Part shown: one piece after another, positions 1 to 9,445 of the stretch | How the letters are laid out: the number at the start of each line of letters is the position of its first letter | How positions within the stretch are numbered: the stretch's first letter is position 1 | NCBI RefSeq assembly: GCF_013284245.2 | Contig: NZ_CP085876.1 | Coordinates: forward strand, 1,791,501 to 1,855,500 | Length of the DNA stretch: 64,000 nt | Source of the DNA: Brevibacillus sp. DP1.3A | GTDB lineage: Bacteria > Bacillota > Bacilli > Brevibacillales > Brevibacillaceae | Direction of reading: 5' to 3' | Position numbers and translations under genes: made by a program | Notes under the pieces: generated by a model | Database searches by the model: none | The model's input: the letters and a program-made list of their open reading frames with translations, nothing else | Told to the model about the DNA's origin: nothing

Positions 1-666
1 CATCGCTTGATGGCAGAGTTGAAGCAGCGGGGAATCACTGTCATCGGAACAGCGACAACCGTTCGCGAAGCGATTGCATTGGAAGTGAGCGGAGTCGATA
101 TGATTGCCGCTCAAGGCAGCGAAGCAGGCGGGCACCGTGGGTCCTTTTTGCCGGATTCGCCAAGCAATATGATTGGAACAATGGCGCTCGTCCCGCAAAT
201 GGTGGATCGGGTCAAGGTTCCCGTAATCGCGGCAGGAGGGATCATGGATGGGCGGGGGATCGCAGCAGCACTCGCGCTCGGGGCACAGGCGGCACAGCTC
301 GGAACGGCTTTTCTAACGTGCAAGGAGAGCGGAGCACATGCCCTGCACAAGAAAGCCATTCTGGAGACGCGTGAAGAGTCCATCGTGATGACACGTGCTT
401 TCTCTGGAAAATGGGCAAGGGGCATTCAAAATGAGTTTATGACGACACTCGCCCCACATGATCCCGAGCTCCCGACCTATCCGGTACAAAATGCCCTGAC
501 CAAAGACATTCGAGCCGCAGCGGGCAAGCAGCAGCAAAGTGCGTACATGTCGATGTGGGCGGGACAGGCAGCTCCACTCAGCCAGGAAATTAGCGCGAGT
601 GAGCTCGTTGAAAAGCTGGCAGCGGAGACGACGAGGATTTGCAGCAATCTGGGGCAGCCCCAGTAG
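1..666 (+). CDS. Nitronate monooxygenase, 3' part only
   Basis: This is the C-terminal two thirds of a flavin (FMN) nitronate monooxygenase (2-nitropropane dioxygenase family), a TIM-barrel enzyme that oxidises alkyl nitronates. The reading frame is open to the left edge, so the true start lies outside the window; about 221 residues remain of a family length of roughly 310-360. The family motif QGSEAGGHRG, which carries the conserved His, is visible, followed by the phosphate-binding stretch PVIAAGGIMDGRG and ALGAQAAQLGTAFL. The family call is strong; the real substrate is not known because many members act on other flavin substrates. A TTG-started nagA follows after a 45-bp gap and could be cotranscribed. 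Confidence 0.9.
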   Translation, partial: HRLMAELKQRGITVIGTATTVREAIALEVSGVDMIAAQGSEAGGHRGSFLPDSPSNMIGTMALVPQMVDRVKVPVIAAGGIMDGRGIAAALALGAQAAQLGTAFLTCKESGAHALHKKAILETREESIVMTRAFSGKWARGIQNEFMTTLAPHDPELPTYPVQNALTKDIRAAAGKQQQSAYMSMWAGQAAPLSQEISASELVEKLAAETTRICSNLGQPQ

Positions 667-711
667 AATAAACGCGCAAAGAAAGCCACGCTAAAGACGG
701 AGGAAATCAAA

Positions 712-1881
712 TTGAACCAGGAATACGCTCTCAAAGGGAACCTTGTCGCAGATGGACAGGAATTGCATAATGGTCTCGTAGTCGTGGAAGATGGAACGAT
801 CACCTATGCTGGCAAGGCAGATGAATATGGAAAAGCTTTGCCAGACCAGGTGGTGATAGTAGAGGATGGCTGGATTTGCCCTGGATTCGTCGATATGCAC
901 ATGCATGGGATTGACGGATACGACACGATGGACGGGACACCGGAATCACTTCAGGCCATCTCAGCTGCACTTGCACGGCATGGGGTGACGTCTTTTTTGG
1001 CGACGACGATGACGGCTCCTTATGATCAATTGGAGCAGGTGCTGGTAAACATCGCGCAGAACTGCAGAGAAGGGCTTCCGGGGGCACAAGCGATCGGCAT
1101 CCATCTGGAAGGTCCGTGGATCAATCCTCGTTACAAGGGAGCGCAAAAAGAAGAAAACATTGCGACACCCAAGCTTGATGCCGTGCAAAAGCTTTACGGG
1201 CTTTCAGAAGGTCTGATCAAGGTCGTAACGATTGCGCCTGAACAACCGGAAGCACTCGAAGCGATTGCATGGTTAAAAGAACGCGATGTCATCGTGTCTG
1301 CTGGACATACAGGAGCTACGTTCGCCCAAGCGACGGAAGCGGTAGAGGCGGGCGTACGCCATTTTACACATTGCTTCAATGCCATGACAGGGCTGCATCA
1401 TCGAGAGCCGGGTGTAGTGGGCGCCGCGATGTATCATGAGCAGCTGAGCACCGAGCTGATCGCAGATGGCATCCATGTGCATCCAGCGGTCATGAAGATT
1501 TTGTATCGGGTCAAAACGGCAGAACGGCTCGCGCTCGTCAGCGATTCCATGCGGGCAGCCGCGATGGGCGAAGGGACGTACGACCTTGGTGGGCAAGAGG
1601 TTCACGTCCATGATAATCAGGCAAAGCTCGCGGATGGAACACTTGCTGGAAGTATCCTGACGTTGAATCGGGCGGTCGGCAATATGGTGACACTAAGCGG
1701 AGTCTCTTTGCCAGATGCAGTGGAAATGGCTTCCCTGACACCGGCAAGCATCCTTGGCTTTGGCGAGCGTAAAGGACGTCTGGCGGCAGGATATGATGCA
1801 GATATTACGGTATTGAATTCACAATTTGACGTGACCATGACGTACGTTGCGGGTAAAGAAGTCTATGACCAGTCAAAATAG
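712..1881 (+). CDS. nagA: N-acetylglucosamine-6-phosphate deacetylase
   Basis: NagA removes acetate from GlcNAc-6-phosphate to give glucosamine-6-phosphate, a cytosolic step of amino-sugar and cell-wall recycling. The 389 residues match the usual length. Visible amidohydrolase motifs are GFVDMHMHGIDG (metal-binding HxH), HLEGPWINPRYKGA, VSAGHTGAT, THCFNAMTGLHHREPG and LVSDSM, the last holding the catalytic Asp. I chose the TTG start at 712 because GGAGG (699-703) sits 8 nt upstream and no better ATG lies nearby. A strong terminator follows directly, so the transcript ends here. No nagB is adjacent, which is unusual but not rare. Confidence 0.95.
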   Translation: MNQEYALKGNLVADGQELHNGLVVVEDGTITYAGKADEYGKALPDQVVIVEDGWICPGFVDMHMHGIDGYDTMDGTPESLQAISAALARHGVTSFLATTMTAPYDQLEQVLVNIAQNCREGLPGAQAIGIHLEGPWINPRYKGAQKEENIATPKLDAVQKLYGLSEGLIKVVTIAPEQPEALEAIAWLKERDVIVSAGHTGATFAQATEAVEAGVRHFTHCFNAMTGLHHREPGVVGAAMYHEQLSTELIADGIHVHPAVMKILYRVKTAERLALVSDSMRAAAMGEGTYDLGGQEVHVHDNQAKLADGTLAGSILTLNRAVGNMVTLSGVSLPDAVEMASLTPASILGFGERKGRLAAGYDADITVLNSQFDVTMTYVAGKEVYDQSK

Positions 1882-1891
1882 CTTCTTAATA

Positions 1892-1930
1892 GAAAAAAGC
1901 AGTCCAAGGTCGCTCTTGGATTGCTTTTTT
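1892..1930 (+). terminator. Rho-independent terminator after nagA
   Basis: AGCAGTCCAAG pairs with CTTGGATTGCT (one G-U pair) around a six-base loop and is followed by a run of T. It lies 11 bp after the nagA stop codon. Confidence 0.9.
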
Positions 1931-2173
1931 AGCATGAAAGAATAAAGATGTCCCCGGACGGTTGTGGTCGGGGAGAACCCCTGCCACATGTTTTCCAGTC
2001 GCCTGTATCCTCTCTTCGTTCGGGCGGTCTCCTTCCAAACATGTGACAGGGCTTTCGTACAGCTATTGACTTCTGTCTGGTTTACACCATTCATGATCGT
2101 CAACTCAGGGAGTGCGTTCATAACGTCTTTCTTCCAAGATGACCTTTCAAAATGGTGTTAACAAAAGCTGCGT

Positions 2174-2377
2174 AGGAAGAAGTGCATTTCCAGTCCAAGC
2201 GCCTCTGGAGCCCTACTCAGCGTAGAAATGAATGGCGGGGGTTTTCAGCTTCACTTATGGAATACCTCATCGAAACGGTCTACGTTTGAAGCGCTCCCGC
2301 CATTCATTTCGGAGCGGACAGTTTTCCCCCCTTGCGGGGCGGAGGCCGAAGCGTAGACTGGAAATGCATTTCTTCCT
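2174..2377. repeat. Nested inverted-repeat element (MITE-like or structured RNA)
   Basis: The gap of about 500 bp between nagA and the convergent sgrR-like gene holds a palindromic block. Outer arms of 22 bp (2174-2195 and 2356-2377) are complementary with one mismatch. Inner arms of 15 bp (2225-2239 and 2296-2310, GAAATGAATGGCGGG and its complement) match perfectly. No credible gene lies inside. It could be a miniature mobile element, a bidirectional transcription barrier or a structured RNA. The rest of the gap (1931-2173) shows no supported feature. Confidence 0.6.
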
Positions 2378-2398
2378 CCACCACAACCGCGCCTCTCG

Positions 2399-4252
2399 TT
2401 ACAACTGCTGCTGCAAAGCCTCCGGCTGAAACCAGATCTTATGAAAGTCCAGCCACCCCGAGGAGTTGATCGACACGCCTCGCAAAGACTTGTGAAAGAA
2501 CGTAAGCGTCTTTTTCTGAACCAAATACAAGACTGCGTAGTTTTCCTTGATCATGGCTTCGATCCTGGCGAGATGGTGTTCCCGAGCAAGCCGGTCTGGC
2601 TCCTGGAACGTCAAGCAAATCTCCTTGTTGATCGCCCGAGCCAATGTTTCATCAAATGCGGGGAGAAAGTAATTTCTTTGCAAATACATCTCCAGCTCGC
2701 TAATTTGATCGCTGTTAAACACATTGCCGTAAAGCTGGCAGTCATGTTCAGGCAAACAATCGCGATTCGAAAACTCCCATGGTTCTCTCACGGCGACTTC
2801 CAGATGAATGCCATAATCGCCGCATCGTTGTTGAATCCACAGCGCATCTTCTTCATGGTAGGCTGTGGTCACGAGACGCAATGTTTCTCCCTGATAGTCG
2901 CTTTCCTGTAGCAGGGACATGATCTCAGCATGGCAGGGCTGCTGGTTCTCTCTCGCTCTTACCTCCCTTAAAACAGGGTGATACGTGCGGAAGCCTTTTG
3001 CCGGGTGGAAGCGATCTCCGCCCAAATCGGCTATCATTTGATTTCGGTCAATCAGCCTATCCAGCGCTTGGCGGAACTTGATATGATTGTGCGGACCGCT
3101 CTTCCACTGGTTAAAAACAAGCAAATTACAGCAGGAAAAAAACGCCTCCGTATCGCACCAGTCCTGACCATTCTGAATGACTGCTTCCTTCAATGCTTGT
3201 GCTTTCGTCTGGACACCGTGCGACACCATCACTGATGCCCAGTTTGGTTCTTTTAGGCGCCCCATATCCAACTCGGGGAAGATCAAAATTTCCACACGAT
3301 CCAACTGTGGTCTCCCAAGAAAATGAGCTGAAAATGCCTCTAGAATACAGATCCCCTCGTCAAGGCGGGTCAGCTGAAAGGGGCCGGTTCCAATTGGCTT
3401 TTCTCCAAAGCCTTTCTCATCCTGCCGAACGATTTCTTCTGGAACAATGCTTGCGGGAATCGTTGCCAATAGCCGCAGCAGCAAGTAATTCGGTTCTTTT
3501 AGCAGGATGCGCACGGTTCGCTGGTCCATAGCCTCAATCAGTTCTATGTCACGAAACATCCAGCTTGCTTCATACGTGTCTGGATGAAAACGTAGTCGAT
3601 TCAAGGAAAACACGACATCATGGGCAGTCAATTCCCGTCCATGGTGAAAAAGCACGTTCTTTTTCAAATAAAAGGTCCACTGCTTGGCATCTGAACTACT
3701 TTCCCATGAGTGGGCGATGGAAGGCAAAATAGATCGACTGTTCAGATCATAATGGACGAGCGTATTGAATATCTGTCCCGCCAAATGGGCATCGAAGTGA
3801 TAATAAGCGTGACCAGGGTCCAGCGTCACAATCGTGCGGTACACCGGAAAGCGGATGATATCTTGGGAACGGTTCGATACCGAGTGGCGTAAGAAGCCCA
3901 TTCCTTCCGAGAGCCAGTCCATGATCTGGTCTTTGACGGCTGTTTTGCCGTAGCGATTCATGAGCTCCATTGCTTCTTTGATGTCGCCCTTGTCTATTTG
4001 CAGCTTGACCTCAGCGAGGAGGATTTCATCGGAATCAGCATGAAGTGTCATGACCGAGACATTCCCTCGCCCGCGTCCCGCCTTCCATTCGACCCAACGC
4101 AGCTCGACTAGCTTACGGACAATCAGCTTGGCGTAGCGAGGCGTACAGTGCCAAATCCCAGCTAACTTTTCGATGGTGACAGGGAACGGTTTCCCGATTT
4201 CTTCTTGATGAAAAAACGAGCGAAGCTCTAAAAAATGCAGAACGGTAACCAT
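2399..4252 (-). CDS. SgrR-type transcriptional regulator with solute-binding domain
   Basis: This is a cytosolic regulator that joins an N-terminal winged-helix DNA-binding region (about residues 1-110: a helical run, then IWHCTPRYAKLIVRKLVELRW) to an SBP_bac_5 extracellular-solute-binding-like domain (about 160-560, with YHFDAHLAGQIFNTLV, WTFYLKKNVLFHHGRELTAHDVVFSL and FGEKPIGTGPF). Members such as E. coli SgrR sense a small ligand with the second domain. I prefer the ATG at 4252 because GGGGG lies 5 nt upstream; an in-frame ATG at 4264 would add four residues but has a weak ribosome site. The gene is divergent from an MFS transporter, as SgrR is from the sugar exporter SetA, so it probably controls that transporter. 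The ligand is unknown. Confidence 0.85.
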   Translation of the reverse strand: MVTVLHFLELRSFFHQEEIGKPFPVTIEKLAGIWHCTPRYAKLIVRKLVELRWVEWKAGRGRGNVSVMTLHADSDEILLAEVKLQIDKGDIKEAMELMNRYGKTAVKDQIMDWLSEGMGFLRHSVSNRSQDIIRFPVYRTIVTLDPGHAYYHFDAHLAGQIFNTLVHYDLNSRSILPSIAHSWESSSDAKQWTFYLKKNVLFHHGRELTAHDVVFSLNRLRFHPDTYEASWMFRDIELIEAMDQRTVRILLKEPNYLLLRLLATIPASIVPEEIVRQDEKGFGEKPIGTGPFQLTRLDEGICILEAFSAHFLGRPQLDRVEILIFPELDMGRLKEPNWASVMVSHGVQTKAQALKEAVIQNGQDWCDTEAFFSCCNLLVFNQWKSGPHNHIKFRQALDRLIDRNQMIADLGGDRFHPAKGFRTYHPVLREVRARENQQPCHAEIMSLLQESDYQGETLRLVTTAYHEEDALWIQQRCGDYGIHLEVAVREPWEFSNRDCLPEHDCQLYGNVFNSDQISELEMYLQRNYFLPAFDETLARAINKEICLTFQEPDRLAREHHLARIEAMIKENYAVLYLVQKKTLTFFHKSLRGVSINSSGWLDFHKIWFQPEALQQQL

Positions 4253-4391
4253 GCAGGCCCCCATTTCTCATATAAAAATGCATGTGCGAAAAGGTGATCA
4301 GATTCAATCAAATCGAACCCTTTTTCTCCTTTTTCTAGTTCCATATACTGAAGATAACACGAGAGATAACAAACGGGAATGGGAAAGAGAG

Positions 4392-5621
4392 ATGGGGAGA
4401 ATGAGATTTCATCCGGTGGCATGGGGTGTCATTATCGGAACCTTTTTGTCACGCACAGGCTTTTTTATGACACTTCCGTTTTTAGGCATTTATTTAGGAA
4501 AGGTAAAAGGAATTGATCCGGCGATTGTTGGCTCGATTCTCGCACTCAGTTTGCTGGTCGGAACGATTAGCAGCTTTGCTGGGGGAGCTCTGTCAGACCG
4601 ATTGGGCAGATATCCAGTGATGATCACTGCGATGGGAGCTTGGAGTATCGTCTTGATCGGGTACGTTTTTGCGACGGAGACATGGATGTTCTTTGTTTTA
4701 AGTGCTTGTAACGGCCTTTTTCGAAACGTATTTGAGCCGACAGCCCGTGCCCTGCTGGCTGATGTCACGTCGGATGATCAGCGGGCAGCTGTTTTCAACG
4801 CCAGGTATTTCGCGATCAACCTAGGTGGAGCAATCGGTCCGTTAATCGGCTTGCAGCTGGGCGCAGGAAGCACATCCTTGTTGCCATTCCTCGTTACAGC
4901 CATCATTTTTGCCGTGTACGCAGTCGTGTTGGTGGTATTTATGGTCATATTCAAGGAACAGCTGAAGAAGGACGTGGCTGCTGATCCGGTCACCTTGAAT
5001 CAGATGGCACGCATTGTTTTTACAGACAAAGTATTTCTTTACTTGTTGCTCGGGAATTTGTTCGTCGCTGGTGCCTACTCACATCTGGACACGACACTCT
5101 CGCAGTATATTGGGCATGATCGAGTAGAGGCGTATTCCTTTTTATTTGTGGTGAATACCATCTCGGTTTTAGCGCTTCAATATCCGCTTGCGAAGTTTAT
5201 GAAGCGGTACTCATCGATGACCGCATTGAAGCTGGGCTGTCTATTGTTTGGGCTGGGGCTGTTCGGTTTCGGGCTATTTACGGATTTGTTTTGGCTCTCC
5301 GTGGCGATGGTGGTGTTTACGATCGGCGAAATCTTGTGCTTTGTCGTCGGAGATATCCTGATCGGGGAGATCGCTCCCCAGCATTTACGTGGAGCGTATT
5401 ACGGAGCCAGCGGCTTTGCCTTCCTTGGACAGAGTGTTTGTGCGTGGATCGGCGGGGTGCTACTCCAGGTACTCGGCTTTGGGCAAGGGCCAATCATCTT
5501 CGCCATCCTCATGCTGTTGACTTTTATCGCGCTTCCGTTCTATCAACGCGGCCAGTACTTATGGGAGCAGCGGCAACATCAAAGAAAAAGCTGTGATAAA
5601 ACTTCACAAGTAATGATTTGA
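4392..5621 (+). CDS. MFS transporter (12 TM efflux type)
   Basis: This is a major facilitator superfamily carrier of about 409 residues with alternating hydrophobic helices from GVIIGTFLSRTGFFMTLPFLGIYL onward. The cytoplasmic loop signature GALSDRLGRYPVM between TM2 and TM3 is typical of MFS proteins, and RGAYYGASGFAFLGQ lies in the second half. The open frame extends upstream to 4251, but that part is hydrophilic and overlaps the divergent regulator. ATG 4392 (MGRMRF) or ATG 4401 are the plausible starts, with GGGAAAGAGAG or GGGGA upstream. Pairing with the divergent SgrR-like gene suggests export or import of a small molecule sensed by that regulator. The substrate cannot be read from the sequence. 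Confidence 0.88.
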   Translation: MGRMRFHPVAWGVIIGTFLSRTGFFMTLPFLGIYLGKVKGIDPAIVGSILALSLLVGTISSFAGGALSDRLGRYPVMITAMGAWSIVLIGYVFATETWMFFVLSACNGLFRNVFEPTARALLADVTSDDQRAAVFNARYFAINLGGAIGPLIGLQLGAGSTSLLPFLVTAIIFAVYAVVLVVFMVIFKEQLKKDVAADPVTLNQMARIVFTDKVFLYLLLGNLFVAGAYSHLDTTLSQYIGHDRVEAYSFLFVVNTISVLALQYPLAKFMKRYSSMTALKLGCLLFGLGLFGFGLFTDLFWLSVAMVVFTIGEILCFVVGDILIGEIAPQHLRGAYYGASGFAFLGQSVCAWIGGVLLQVLGFGQGPIIFAILMLLTFIALPFYQRGQYLWEQRQHQRKSCDKTSQVMI

Positions 5622-5635
5622 ATAGGGGTGCTAAA

Positions 5636-6406
5636 ATGAATCACATTCAAAAATTCAACGCGCTACATCATACGGACGATCTTCTGTTTTTAGGGAATGC
5701 CTGGGACGTACTCTCGGCGCGATCTCTGGAGAAGAGTGGCTTTCAAGCAATAGGTACGACGAGTTGGGGAATCGCGGCATCACTTGGTTTTGCAGATGGA
5801 GAAAAGATCGATTTTGGGCTCCATCTAGCGATTATCAAAATGATCGTAGACCACGTCCACATCCCGGTTTCAGCAGATATCGAAGCAGGCTATGGTGAAG
5901 ATGCAGACACCGTCGTGGAAAATGTGTTGCGAACGGCTGACTTGGGCGTTGCTGGCATCAACATTGAGGATTCTTTTAAAACGAAGCCGGGATTAAAAGA
6001 GTTAGGAGAGCAGGCAGCCCTCCTGCAAAAAATGAGAACCGCCTTGGACGCTCATGGTTTTCAGGGATTTTATATCAATGCGCGAATCGATACGTATTTT
6101 CGGAAGGATGATCCTTTCGAGGAAACGATTTTGCGAGGAAAAGCCTATGTGGAAAGCGGAGCAAGTGGCATATTTGTCCCCGGGCTATGTGCGGAAGAAG
6201 AGATGAGAAGTATTGTGCAACAAGTGCCAGCACCGCTGAATGTCTTGTCGCGGCCGCATTTGACGGACACAAATAAGCTGGCAGAGCTGGGCGTGAAACG
6301 ATTCAGTATTGGTAACGATTTCTATGACCAAATAGCCGCATACGCTAGTAAAAGTGCGGAACGCCTCATAGCCGAGAAAAACAGCAGGGCGCTCTACGAA
6401 GGATAA
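5636..6406 (+). CDS. Isocitrate lyase/PEP mutase family enzyme
   Basis: A 256-residue TIM-barrel protein of the PEP phosphonomutase/isocitrate lyase superfamily, whose members make or break C-C or C-P bonds next to a carboxylate using Mg2+. The visible motifs are GTTSWGIAASLG, the metal-binding VSADIEAGYG, GINIEDS and YINARIDTYF. The usual KKCGH loop of true isocitrate lyase is absent, as in the small family members such as oxaloacetate decarboxylase or 2-methylisocitrate lyase relatives. ATG 5636 has AGGGGTG 5 nt upstream; the longer frame starting at TTG 5618 would overlap the stop of the MFS gene. The 14-bp gap suggests an operon with the transporter. Confidence 0.85.
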   Translation: MNHIQKFNALHHTDDLLFLGNAWDVLSARSLEKSGFQAIGTTSWGIAASLGFADGEKIDFGLHLAIIKMIVDHVHIPVSADIEAGYGEDADTVVENVLRTADLGVAGINIEDSFKTKPGLKELGEQAALLQKMRTALDAHGFQGFYINARIDTYFRKDDPFEETILRGKAYVESGASGIFVPGLCAEEEMRSIVQQVPAPLNVLSRPHLTDTNKLAELGVKRFSIGNDFYDQIAAYASKSAERLIAEKNSRALYEG

Positions 6407-6436
6407 TCAATGGAGCCTGCATGAATTGAAATCATA

Positions 6437-6466
6437 TTGCCATAATCCCCCATCTTTCGTTATCAT
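6437..6466 (+). promoter_or_regulatory. Candidate SigA promoter for the kinase gene
   Basis: TTGCCA (-35, 5 of 6 consensus bases), an 18-bp spacer and TATCAT (-10, 5 of 6) lie 33 bp before the kinase start. The call is from consensus only. Confidence 0.4.
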
Positions 6467-6498
6467 TTTTTGAGAGGAAAGATAGGGGAGGCCATGAC

Positions 6499-7425
6499 AT
6501 GGGACAGGTAGAGCGGGAAAGAGGTCTGAAAAAAGGCACGATCCTGCAAAAAGCTTATCGGATCAAAAAGACCATTTCCACAAGTGAGCTGTCGAATGTG
6601 TATGTGGTCTACTATATGAAAAGCAAGCGGACACTCATTCTCAAAGAGTTTTTCCCTCAAGCATTGGCGATGCGAGATTTGGATCACGTGAAGGTCATTT
6701 GTCGCAGACCATCGTTACAAACCAAATTCGACATGCTGCTAGACGGCTTTTGGCAAGAGGCGTCCCTACACAAAGAACTAAATCATGAAAATATCATCGG
6801 ATACATCGACCATTTTGCCGAAAATGGTACAGGGTATCTCGTCGTGGACTATTGCAAAGGGAAGACGCTGGATGCGTATGTATTAGCCCAAGCCGAGCTT
6901 GATCTGGGAGCATTTTTGCATCAGACGGTACTTCCGGTATTTGACGGATTAGACTATTTGCACAAAAAAGGCATCATTCATCGCGATATCAAGCCCAAAA
7001 ACATCTTGGTCACCGAAGCTGGTCAGCCTGTGCTGATCGATTTTGGCTCCGCGATCTATTTCGTGAGTGATGAACCCAAGCCGATTGTGACGACAGAAGG
7101 ATATTCACCGCTTGAGTTTTACTCGGGTCAATCCAAGCAAGGAGTCATCTCGGATATTTACAGCCTGGCTGCCACGCTGTATTACTGTCTAACCAAAGAG
7201 CGTCCCGTTGATGTGGCGGCAAGAGTGATTGAGGATCGCTTACCATCGATCCGAACGATCAACCCTGATGTTCCGCTGCTGCTCGCGAATGTCATTATGT
7301 GGGGATTGGCCGTCGACTCGAAAAAAAGATGCCCCACACTCAAGCTGTTTGCGACAGCGATTCGTGCAGAGCATCTGATTTGGAAAGGAAAGGCTCGCTT
7401 CTCTCTTAGGAAGCTTCCTCACTAG
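6499..7425 (+). CDS. Soluble Ser/Thr protein kinase (Hanks type)
   Basis: A 308-residue eukaryotic-like kinase without any membrane helix, so it acts in the cytosol. Visible motifs are ILKEFFP (ATP-anchoring Lys near residue 48), HRDIKPKN (catalytic Asp near 163), DFGSA (Mg2+-binding Asp near 181), EGYSPLEF and SDIYSLAATLYY. The glycine-rich loop is degenerate: ISTSELSNVY replaces GxGxxGxVY. ATG 6499 has GGGGAGG 7 nt upstream. Its 3' end overlaps the VWA gene on the other strand by 20 bp. With two FHA proteins, a PP2C phosphatase and the sheath gene nearby, it most likely phosphorylates a trigger protein of the contractile system, like PpkA in the type VI threonine-phosphorylation pathway. 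The target is unknown. Confidence 0.9.
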   Translation: MGQVERERGLKKGTILQKAYRIKKTISTSELSNVYVVYYMKSKRTLILKEFFPQALAMRDLDHVKVICRRPSLQTKFDMLLDGFWQEASLHKELNHENIIGYIDHFAENGTGYLVVDYCKGKTLDAYVLAQAELDLGAFLHQTVLPVFDGLDYLHKKGIIHRDIKPKNILVTEAGQPVLIDFGSAIYFVSDEPKPIVTTEGYSPLEFYSGQSKQGVISDIYSLAATLYYCLTKERPVDVAARVIEDRLPSIRTINPDVPLLLANVIMWGLAVDSKKRCPTLKLFATAIRAEHLIWKGKARFSLRKLPH

Positions 7426-9445
7426 ATGATTTCTTAAAGCGAATTTCGATCTCGGTCATCCGATCCTCGAAGGTCACATACACCTTGTCGTTATATTGGA
7501 GGACGAGCTTTTTATGTCGGGGCATGGTTTCCTTGCCCCGCTCAACTGTGCAGTGACTATTATTGACCAGAAGCAGCGTCTGATTTTTTCCTGGCTGGAA
7601 GTAAATCTTTTGCGCTTCGGGCAAATGCTCATTCACATCCAAACTGGTGAACAGCTCCTGCAACGTGATCCGTTGTTTTTTGCCAAAGGAGGCGAGCGGC
7701 CAAAACTTGACAGGGATGTCGTGGCCGGTTGCCGTGTGCAGGAAATACCCCTCCAGACGACCCACAAAGGCAGGCTTGGGACGTGTAAGCAGGTAAACAC
7801 CGTAGCCGATCGCAGCTACGAGCAACACAATCATGCCGATGGTAATGTAGCGATCCCATACCGAGTGCACGGTAATGACGAGCGGGCCTGTGACGCTTGC
7901 TCCTTCCGCATCCGTGGCGGTAATGGTGATTTCTGATGTGCCACTTTTCTCTGGTGACAGCTTCAAAGCCGCGTCTTGAATCGTAGCGACAAATCGTTCG
8001 TCGGGATCAGTAGTGACGATGGTATAGGTCAGCTTGTCGTTATTGGCGTCCGTGAAGAACGAACCCAAATCAATAGCTTGCTCGCCGTTTTCCTTCTCGA
8101 TCGTCAAGGTATTGACCGAGGCAGCAACTGGCGCGATATTCGTGATATCAAAAACGCTCGAAGCCGTCTCGCGATAAAAGTCCGGGCCGTTCATAAAGAT
8201 TTTCCACTCGTACTTGCCCGTGTGAGGGAAGACGTAGTCGACCGTAAAGCTATCACCAAGATTCTTCATCGGGATCTTTTCTTCTTTTTTCCCCACAAGA
8301 TCGTTTACGATCAGTTCTGCTTGCATGGATGCGTACACATCCTTGTCTTCCAGTCGTTTGCCACCCTCCAGATGGTGGAGATAGGTAGTAAACGCAGCAG
8401 GATTCCCCTTAATAACAGGTTCAGGCTTGACCTCTACACCAGCCATCAAGCTGTAATTCCCCAGTAAATTGATTTTCACCAAATCCCCGGGTTTGCCTCT
8501 AAATTTAACGAGATAGTTTCCCTTCTTCGGCTTTTCTATTTTCATCAGCGAGTATTTTTTAGATTTCATAAAATGCACATTTTGCGATTGATAGTACACT
8601 TGCGATTCCAGCAGCGGATTGTTGGACAACAGGATGATGTTCGCTTCCTGCATGCTGGAGTTAGGAATGGTCACGGTCACTTCCTGTAAGCCTCCGGTAG
8701 CTGTCATGGCTGCCACCGACACGAGCTGCGATTGAATATGCTTGGCAAAAATCTGATTGAAGATTTCAGGCAGATCATCCGTGCTTTGTGTGACAAAGGA
8801 AGTTCCGCCTGTTGCCTCTGCGATTTTTTTCAATTGATCCTTTTGGACGGAGCCATCGCTATTGAGGCCAATCGTATAGATCGGATAGCCTTGCGCTTTT
8901 GCTTTCGAGATAGCTGTCTCTGCGTCCTTGTTGGATGCTGCCACACTCCTGCCACCCGCATTTTGCCGCAAATCTGTTCCCCCGTCTGAGAGAAGGATCA
9001 AAAATGGCTTGCGAGCCGGGTCCTTTGCTTTTTCAATCATCTCTGCCCCTCTGCGCAAACCGAGCCCCAAATCCGAATACCCAGAGTAACGCAACCCTTG
9101 AATGGTTCGCTTGAGCTGTTCCCGATTTCTTGCTTCTGCCATGCTCGCTGGAGGCTGAGCCTGTACAATCCGATCATTATAAGCGACAAAGCCAATGCGG
9201 GTACGCGTGGCTTCGCTCATATCAATGAACATACTCATGACCTCAGCGGCTGTTTTGCCAGGGTCTGTTTTGTTCATGGAATTACTCGTATCAATGACAA
9301 AGACCGCGTCTACTCCCGCATCTGCTGTTCCATTTGCCCCCGCAGTAAGAGGGGCGGACAAGAAGAGCATGGGAAGGAGCAGTCCAATGACCACCAGTCG
9401 AAAAAGTGGCGGCAGAGAGAGGGTTGACTGACGATTTTTGTACAT
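7406..9445 (-). CDS. Membrane-anchored VWA protein with FHA-like tail
   Basis: The 679 residues show a signal peptide or N-terminal anchor (about 10-38, ending SAPLTAGANG) and a von Willebrand A domain (about 42-240) with the metal site DTSNS, the second site around GYSDLG and the later LLSDGGTD. Ig/cadherin-like beta regions follow (about 250-525). One transmembrane helix lies at about 531-555, and the 122-residue cytosolic tail reads like an FHA fold (LLLVNNSHCTVER, DKVYVTFEDRMTEIEI). The start has AAAGGTGA just upstream. The topology places the VWA domain outside and a possible phosphothreonine reader inside. It is transcribed divergently from the sheath gene and convergently with the kinase. 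I infer an envelope sensor or anchor for the injection system; direct evidence is lacking. Confidence 0.85.
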   Translation of the reverse strand: MYKNRQSTLSLPPLFRLVVIGLLLPMLFLSAPLTAGANGTADAGVDAVFVIDTSNSMNKTDPGKTAAEVMSMFIDMSEATRTRIGFVAYNDRIVQAQPPASMAEARNREQLKRTIQGLRYSGYSDLGLGLRRGAEMIEKAKDPARKPFLILLSDGGTDLRQNAGGRSVAASNKDAETAISKAKAQGYPIYTIGLNSDGSVQKDQLKKIAEATGGTSFVTQSTDDLPEIFNQIFAKHIQSQLVSVAAMTATGGLQEVTVTIPNSSMQEANIILLSNNPLLESQVYYQSQNVHFMKSKKYSLMKIEKPKKGNYLVKFRGKPGDLVKINLLGNYSLMAGVEVKPEPVIKGNPAAFTTYLHHLEGGKRLEDKDVYASMQAELIVNDLVGKKEEKIPMKNLGDSFTVDYVFPHTGKYEWKIFMNGPDFYRETASSVFDITNIAPVAASVNTLTIEKENGEQAIDLGSFFTDANNDKLTYTIVTTDPDERFVATIQDAALKLSPEKSGTSEITITATDAEGASVTGPLVITVHSVWDRYITIGMIVLLVAAIGYGVYLLTRPKPAFVGRLEGYFLHTATGHDIPVKFWPLASFGKKQRITLQELFTSLDVNEHLPEAQKIYFQPGKNQTLLLVNNSHCTVERGKETMPRHKKLVLQYNDKVYVTFEDRMTEIEIRFKKSSSEEAS

